Program-made: the position numbers and the translations under genes
Origin: Thermodesulfobacterium sp.
GTDB lineage: Bacteria > Desulfobacterota > Thermodesulfobacteria > Thermodesulfobacteriales > Thermodesulfobacteriaceae
DNA length: 10,443 bases
Reading direction: 5' to 3'
Assembly (NCBI GenBank): GCA_021163085.1
Contig: JAGGXL010000037.1
Coordinates: forward strand, 1-10,443
Shown: positions 7,166 to 10,443 of the stretch, piece by piece
Layout of the letters: every line of letters begins with the position of its first letter
Numbering within the stretch: position 1 is the first letter of the stretch
The notes under the pieces: generated by a model
What the model was told of the DNA's origin: nothing
The model's database searches: none
Seen by the model: the letters and a program-made list of their open reading frames with translations, nothing else

Positions 7166-7459
7166 CTAAATTTGCATTCTCATAATCTCTTGATAAGCCT
7201 CAAGAATTTTATTTCTAACTCTTAATAGTAATTTAAAATCCAGATCAGCCTTAGAAATAGCAAGAGCAACTTCTGTGAAATCTACATCCTCCCCTTTGGC
7301 TAAAGCCTCTAACATTCTTTGAGCTTCTTTTTGAGAGGTGTCAATCTCTTTTATTTTTTCAAAAAAAAGGTTCTTAAAATCTAAGTTATTATTTTTAATG
7401 GATTTATCTTGTAAAGACGGTAAATTTCTAATTTGAAGAGCTAAATTAGAAATTTTCAT
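7166..7459 (-). CDS. fliE: Flagellar hook-basal body adaptor protein FliE
   Basis: FliE joins the MS ring to the proximal rod and is the first protein exported by the flagellar apparatus. The 97-residue product has the usual length. Its conserved half is C-terminal: a short linker with GEDVDFTEVALAISKADLDF (about 56-75), then LLLRVRNKILEAYQEIMRMQI to the end, the family hallmark. The N-terminal half is variable and polar, with no signal peptide, as expected for a protein exported by the type III route. The start is ATG with an unusual all-G ribosome site (AGGGGGG) seven bases upstream. The gap to flgC is 14 bases. The gap to fliF is 33 bases, the longest in the operon, and holds a hairpin. 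Confidence 0.93.
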   Translation of the reverse strand: MKISNLALQIRNLPSLQDKSIKNNNLDFKNLFFEKIKEIDTSQKEAQRMLEALAKGEDVDFTEVALAISKADLDFKLLLRVRNKILEAYQEIMRMQI

Positions 7460-7466
7460 TTTTTAA

Positions 7467-7473
7467 CCCCCCT
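7467..7473 (-). promoter_or_regulatory. All-G ribosome binding site of fliE
   Basis: AGGGGGG lies seven bases before the fliE ATG, between the flgC stop and fliE. It can pair with the CCUCC of 16S rRNA only by allowing a G-U pair in the middle, so it differs from the AAGGAGGT seen before flgC. Spacing is normal, which supports this start. Confidence 0.55.
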
Positions 7474-7884
7474 TTATTTTAATAAATCTAAGCACCTGAG
7501 AATCATACTTTTTGTGGTAGAAAGGACACTTAGGTTTGCTTCATAAGCTCTTCCTGCAGAAAGGAGTTCTACCATTTCAGTAATCACATCAACATTAGGA
7601 TATTTTACAATTCCTCTCTCATCAGCATCAGGATGCCCAGGATCATAAATTTCCTTAAAAGGTGAAGGGTCATCAGCAATTTTTTCTACCTTTACTGCTT
7701 TTAATTCAGGATTTTTTTCAGAAATAGGAACAGCTTTTAAGACCACAACTTTGGCTCTGTAGGGACCACCTTCAAGTGTCCTTGTTACTTGAGAATTAGC
7801 AATGTTTGTTGCTGCAATGTTTAATCTTATTCTTTGAGCCAGAAGCCCACTACCAGTTATTTGAGATATTTTAAGTAGATTCAT
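7474..7884 (-). CDS. flgC: Flagellar proximal rod protein FlgC
   Basis: FlgC is one of the rod proteins that form the drive shaft through the periplasm, exported by the flagellar type III system. The 136-residue product is of family size. The N-terminal rod-protein motif is present (about 12-40: GSGLLAQRIRLNIAATNIANSQ). The C-terminal FlgC signature lies at about 93-136 (YPNVDVITEMVELLSAGRAYEANLSV, ending in a helix that closes the coiled coil). The middle holds PGHPDADERGIVKYP, a conserved loop of FlgC. Its ATG is preceded by a consensus AAGGAGGT eight bases upstream, built into the last codons of flgB. The flgB stop lies 2 bases before the start. Confidence 0.95.
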   Translation of the reverse strand: MNLLKISQITGSGLLAQRIRLNIAATNIANSQVTRTLEGGPYRAKVVVLKAVPISEKNPELKAVKVEKIADDPSPFKEIYDPGHPDADERGIVKYPNVDVITEMVELLSAGRAYEANLSVLSTTKSMILRCLDLLK

Positions 7885-7886
7885 AA

Positions 7887-8282
7887 CTATCTACCTCCTT
7901 CAGTAATTGCTTCCTTTAGTCTTTCTAACTCCTTAGAAAGTGCTTTGAGTGTTGTTTCATATAATAATTGATTTTCTGTAAGCTGAACCATCTCTTCTTC
8001 AAGATTAACATTATTTGGGGTTCCTAAGGTTTCTTCTTCGTAAGTTTTTATCAGCTCATTTATGTCTTTTCTGAATCCTTTGAAATGTTTAGGATGTGTG
8101 GTTTTAAGAAGTCCCTCTTGAGAAAGATAGCTTTGCATAATTTTTTCAAAAGGTATATCCTTTCTTCTATATCCAGGGGTATCAACATTGGCTATATTTG
8201 AGGCTAAAAGAGTGTGCTTGTGTGATCTTATTTTTAAAGCTGTTTTAACAAGATTAAAGGTTTTACTAAAAATGCCTAACAT
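7887..8282 (-). CDS. flgB: Flagellar proximal rod protein FlgB
   Basis: FlgB is the rod subunit nearest the MS ring/FliE and is exported by the flagellar type III route. The 131-residue product has the rod-protein signature LLASNIANVDTPGYRRKDIPFEK (about 25-47, with the ANxxTPGY core) and a C-terminal helix (about 93-131: NVNLEEEMVQLTENQLLYETTLKALSKE) typical of FlgB. It is followed after 2 bases by flgC, the standard pairing. The ATG has AGGGG (8293-8289) six bases upstream, overlapping the stop codon of the activator gene, so translation may be coupled. A sigma-54 promoter about 180 bases upstream, inside the activator gene, is placed to start transcription at flgB. Confidence 0.95.
   Translation of the reverse strand: MLGIFSKTFNLVKTALKIRSHKHTLLASNIANVDTPGYRRKDIPFEKIMQSYLSQEGLLKTTHPKHFKGFRKDINELIKTYEEETLGTPNNVNLEEEMVQLTENQLLYETTLKALSKELERLKEAITEGGR
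7893..7900 (-). promoter_or_regulatory. Consensus Shine-Dalgarno of flgC embedded in flgB
   Basis: AAGGAGGT, eight bases before the flgC ATG, is spelled by the final Glu-Gly-Gly-Arg codons of flgB. It is the strongest ribosome site seen in the operon and supports high FlgC synthesis and the chosen start. Confidence 0.8.
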
Positions 8283-8291
8283 AGGATACCC

Positions 8292-9617
8292 CTATAATAA
8301 ACCTTCTTTTTCGTACTGTTTAAGTTTATTTCTTAAAGTTCTAACAGTAATTCCTAAAAGTTCAGCAGCTCTTGTCTTGTTTCCTTTGCACATTTCCAAA
8401 GCCTTTAAAATAGCTTCTCTTTCAAGTTCTGAAAGAGGTTTTATTTCTGTATAATTTTCAGCAAAATCTGTGCCAGTATTTGAAGAGTAAGAGTTATAAG
8501 AGAATGGATTTGTAAGATGTTCCAGATCTATTAAATTTTCTTCACAGGTAAGAACCGCCCGTTCAAGCATGTTTTTTAATTCTCTAACATTGCCGGGAAA
8601 AGAATAATTTTTCAGAAAAGAAAGAGCCTTATTTGTGAAACTTTTTATATTTTTATTGTAAAGAGAGGAAAATTTTTCTAAGAAATAAAAAGCCAGAAAT
8701 TCTATATCTTCTTTCCTTTCTCTTAATGACGGAATTTTGACAGTAATGACATTAATCCTGTAAAAAAGATCTGCTCTGAAACGACCTTCAGCAACTTCTT
8801 TTTCTATATCTCTATTAGTAGTGGATATAAGTCTTATATCTACTTTTATTGGTTGATACCCACCCAATCTATCCACTTCTTCTTCCTGAAGAACTCTTAA
8901 AAGCTTGCTTTGAAGATGTGGATGCATCTCTGTAATTTCATCTAAAAGAAGGGTGCCCTTATCTGCAAGCTCAATTTTCCCTTTTTTTCTAAAAGTTGCA
9001 CCAGAAAAAGCCCCTTTTTCATATCCAAAAAGTTCAGATTCCAGAAGAGATTCAGGCAGAGCTGCACAATTTATAGCTATAAAGGGTCCGAATTTTCTGG
9101 GACTTTTTTGATGGATATATTTAGAAAGTAACTCCTTTCCTGTTCCTGATTCACCTATTATAAGAATAGGAGCTTTACTGGAAGCTATACTTTCCAGTTT
9201 TTTAAGTATTTGCAACATATAAGGGTTTTTGGTGAGAAAAACTTCATCCTGCCAGAAAATCCTTTTTTCTTCCAGTGCATAAAGAATAGTTTTTTCCACA
9301 ATTTCAAAAGGTGTTGAAAGAAGTTTAAAATCGTAAGCCCCTTTTTTAATAAACTCTATAGCATCTTCCAGATCAGCTTTTTCAGCTAAGAACACAAGAG
9401 ATTTTAGTCCTGATTTAAAAAAATTATCAACTATAGAGGAATTTTTTGTTTCTTCATATGAAAGCTCATATACCATTACATCTATAGAAGAAGGAATTTT
9501 TTGAAGATCAAATTCTGACTTTTTAAAATATAAAACTTCCAGTCCCCGTTCTGAAAGAGAATTTCTAAGCAGTTTAACTTCTGTACTATCTCCACATAAG
9601 CATATTTTTCCTTTCAT
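8292..9617 (-). CDS. Sigma-54-dependent transcriptional activator with degenerate receiver domain (FlrC/FleQ/FlgR-like)
   Basis: This 441-residue protein has an N-terminal receiver-like domain (about 1-120), a sigma-54 AAA+ domain (about 128-370), a Ser/Asn-rich linker (about 370-392) and a Fis-type helix-turn-helix (about 398-435: NKTRAAELLGITVRTLRNKL). The ATPase shows Walker A GESGTGKE (155-162), GAFSGA (202-207, the sigma-54 contact loop, normally GAFTGA), Walker B GTLLLDEI (221-228), sensor I STTNRD (265-270), RFRADLFYRI (279-288) and PGNVRELKNM (341-350). The receiver has Glu51 where the phospho-Asp is expected (IDVMVYEL), one acidic residue (Asp10) in place of the usual pair, and no clear KPF lysine. 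It is therefore unlikely to be phosphorylated normally. Position before flgB suggests it controls the flagellar genes. No strong ribosome site precedes its ATG, 12 bases after the TPR gene. No sensor kinase gene is in the window. Confidence 0.92.
   Translation of the reverse strand: MKGKICLCGDSTEVKLLRNSLSERGLEVLYFKKSEFDLQKIPSSIDVMVYELSYEETKNSSIVDNFFKSGLKSLVFLAEKADLEDAIEFIKKGAYDFKLLSTPFEIVEKTILYALEEKRIFWQDEVFLTKNPYMLQILKKLESIASSKAPILIIGESGTGKELLSKYIHQKSPRKFGPFIAINCAALPESLLESELFGYEKGAFSGATFRKKGKIELADKGTLLLDEITEMHPHLQSKLLRVLQEEEVDRLGGYQPIKVDIRLISTTNRDIEKEVAEGRFRADLFYRINVITVKIPSLRERKEDIEFLAFYFLEKFSSLYNKNIKSFTNKALSFLKNYSFPGNVRELKNMLERAVLTCEENLIDLEHLTNPFSYNSYSSNTGTDFAENYTEIKPLSELEREAILKALEMCKGNKTRAAELLGITVRTLRNKLKQYEKEGLL
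8460..8475 (-). promoter_or_regulatory. Sigma-54 (-24/-12) promoter inside the activator gene, directed at flgB
   Basis: The minus strand reads TGGCAC-AGATT-TTGCT, a full match to the sigma-54 consensus TGGCAC-N5-TTGCW with GG and GC ten bases apart. It falls in codons 381-386 of the activator, in the non-conserved linker between the AAA+ and DNA-binding domains. A start near 8449 would give a leader of roughly 165 bases before flgB. I scanned the minus strand by eye for the same GG-N10-GC pattern and found no other convincing match. Activator binding sites were not identified. Confidence 0.75.
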
Positions 9618-9629
9618 AAGCTTTTAATA

Positions 9630-10443
9630 TTAAAAAACCATTTGGTGAGTTTTTTCTATAAGATACTTCATTTTTTCATAACTTTTGGCAAGTTCATTTT
9701 CCAGTGAATTACCCTGTGTTAATTCACTCCATATTTTTGTAGAAGCCCTGATATTTCCTATGTTTTCTAAGTAATAAGCTTCTAACCATTTTATCTTTGA
9801 ATTGTCAGGGAATTTCTTTTTAGCATACTTTAAGGTTTTTTCAAACAAATTTTGATCTTTGTAAAAGGTTTCCAGAAGCAAAATTAAATAATCATCAGCT
9901 TTAGCATTAAAAAAAGGATGGTTTGTATACTCTAAAGCTTTGGCATAATTTTTTAAAGAGAGAGCCCTATCACGGAAATATTTTAAAACCTTTTCTTTAA
10001 ACCTTTCTGGTAAAGAGGACTCTAATGCCAGATTTAAATAAATTTCACCCTTTTTTAAGTCGTTCTGCATTTCATGAAAGGCTTTTAAATAAAAGTAATA
10101 GGGATCCCTTTTTAAGGTTTTACTGCCTTTTTTGGTTAAAAAGCTAAATATTTCTTTAAACAAACTTTTTTTATCTTCCTCTAAAGCCAGCACCCCTAAT
10201 CTGAGTAAAACCTTAGAAATAAGATCTCCTTTTCCTCCTGTTTCGTAAGCCTTAATAAAACAATATGAAGCTTTGGTATAAAAGTTATAATCAAAGTAAA
10301 TATTTCCTAAGATGTAGTAAGCTTTTCCACATTTTGTTATTTTAAAAAATTTCTTATCTTCTTTTTCTATCTGAACAATTAAAGAAGGATTTCTTTTTTC
10401 AGAACTTTTTTCAAATAGCTGGCTTACACTTTCACAGTAATAC
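9630..10443 (-). CDS. TPR-type helical repeat protein, 5' end beyond the window
   Basis: The frame is open from the TAA at 9630 to the right edge, giving 270 visible residues without a start, so the gene is truncated here by the window. A GTG at 10193 could be read as a start, but the 83 codons before it continue as good protein, including a clear tetratricopeptide unit (AYYILGNIYFDYNF then TKASYCFIKAYE, about visible residues 41-67). The true start therefore lies outside. The rest is a series of amphipathic helix pairs rich in Tyr, Phe, Leu and Lys (for example YYFYLKAFHEM, GEIYLNLALESS, KWLEAYYLENIG), consistent with degenerate TPRs. No signal peptide or catalytic motif is seen. TPR proteins act as scaffolds, and its partner is unknown. 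It lies 12 bases before the sigma-54 activator, so the two are probably co-transcribed. Confidence 0.75.
   Translation of the reverse strand, partial: YYCESVSQLFEKSSEKRNPSLIVQIEKEDKKFFKITKCGKAYYILGNIYFDYNFYTKASYCFIKAYETGGKGDLISKVLLRLGVLALEEDKKSLFKEIFSFLTKKGSKTLKRDPYYFYLKAFHEMQNDLKKGEIYLNLALESSLPERFKEKVLKYFRDRALSLKNYAKALEYTNHPFFNAKADDYLILLLETFYKDQNLFEKTLKYAKKKFPDNSKIKWLEAYYLENIGNIRASTKIWSELTQGNSLENELAKSYEKMKYLIEKTHQMVF

Noticed and set aside
8188..8454. Plus-strand open frame of 88 residues across the flgB/activator junction
   Set aside because: It lies opposite two well-supported genes and shows no recognisable domain.
9622..9635. Perfect 14-base AT palindrome (TTTTAATATTAAAA) between the TPR gene and the activator as an operator
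   Set aside because: It consists only of A and T in an AT-rich genome, where such palindromes arise easily, and no second copy was noticed.
9688..9704. Possible second minus-strand sigma-54 site (GC and GG elements near a GGCAAG stretch)
   Set aside because: The GC-to-GG spacing is 11 and not 10, and the flanking bases do not match the consensus.
10191..10193. GTG as the start of the TPR-type gene
   Set aside because: The same frame stays open for 83 more codons to the window edge and encodes a clear TPR unit, so the GTG is an internal valine.

Overview
The window is a compact, AT-rich stretch of bacterial chromosome (GC roughly one third, judged by eye). It has two gene clusters facing each other. 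A short plus-strand operon fills positions 1-1601: the tail of an unidentified upstream gene, purQ and tatC. A long minus-strand flagellar operon fills the rest, read from the right edge leftwards: a TPR-type protein (cut by the window edge), a sigma-54-dependent activator, flgB, flgC, fliE, fliF, fliG, fliH, fliI, fliJ and a MotE/YlxF-like gene. No intergenic gap reaches 300 bases; the largest is 33 bases (fliE-fliF). I saw no tRNA, rRNA, CRISPR array, insertion sequence or clear Rho-independent terminator.

Organism: low GC, Lys/Glu-rich proteins, a sigma-54 enhancer-binding protein next to early flagellar genes, and a long (270 aa) PurQ suggest a thermophilic, flagellated, Gram-negative-type bacterium. 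A Thermodesulfobacteriota/Thermodesulfobacterium-like lineage would fit. This is an inference from style and not a proven placement.

How the genes work together: FliF forms the MS ring, FliG the rotor/switch layer and FliE the adaptor to the rod. FlgB and FlgC are proximal rod proteins. FliH, FliI and FliJ are the soluble ATPase complex of the flagellar export apparatus. The last gene encodes a membrane-anchored coiled-coil protein of the MotE/YlxF type. Most junctions overlap or are separated by only a few bases, so translational coupling is likely. The activator lies directly upstream of flgB. A consensus -24/-12 sigma-54 promoter (TGGCAC-N5-TTGCT, 8475 down to 8460) sits inside its own coding sequence, in the linker between the AAA+ and DNA-binding domains, and points at flgB. 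The simplest model is that the activator, or a paralogue, turns on the downstream structural genes from this internal promoter, separately from the promoter that makes the activator.

This is mainly a well-known gene set, not a new system. The parts worth a second look are the embedded sigma-54 promoter, the activator's receiver domain with Glu at the phospho-Asp position and a GAFSGA loop, a TatC lacking the two acidic residues that contact twin-arginine signals in E. coli, an 8-G tract in fliH, and competing hairpins over the fliF ribosome binding site.
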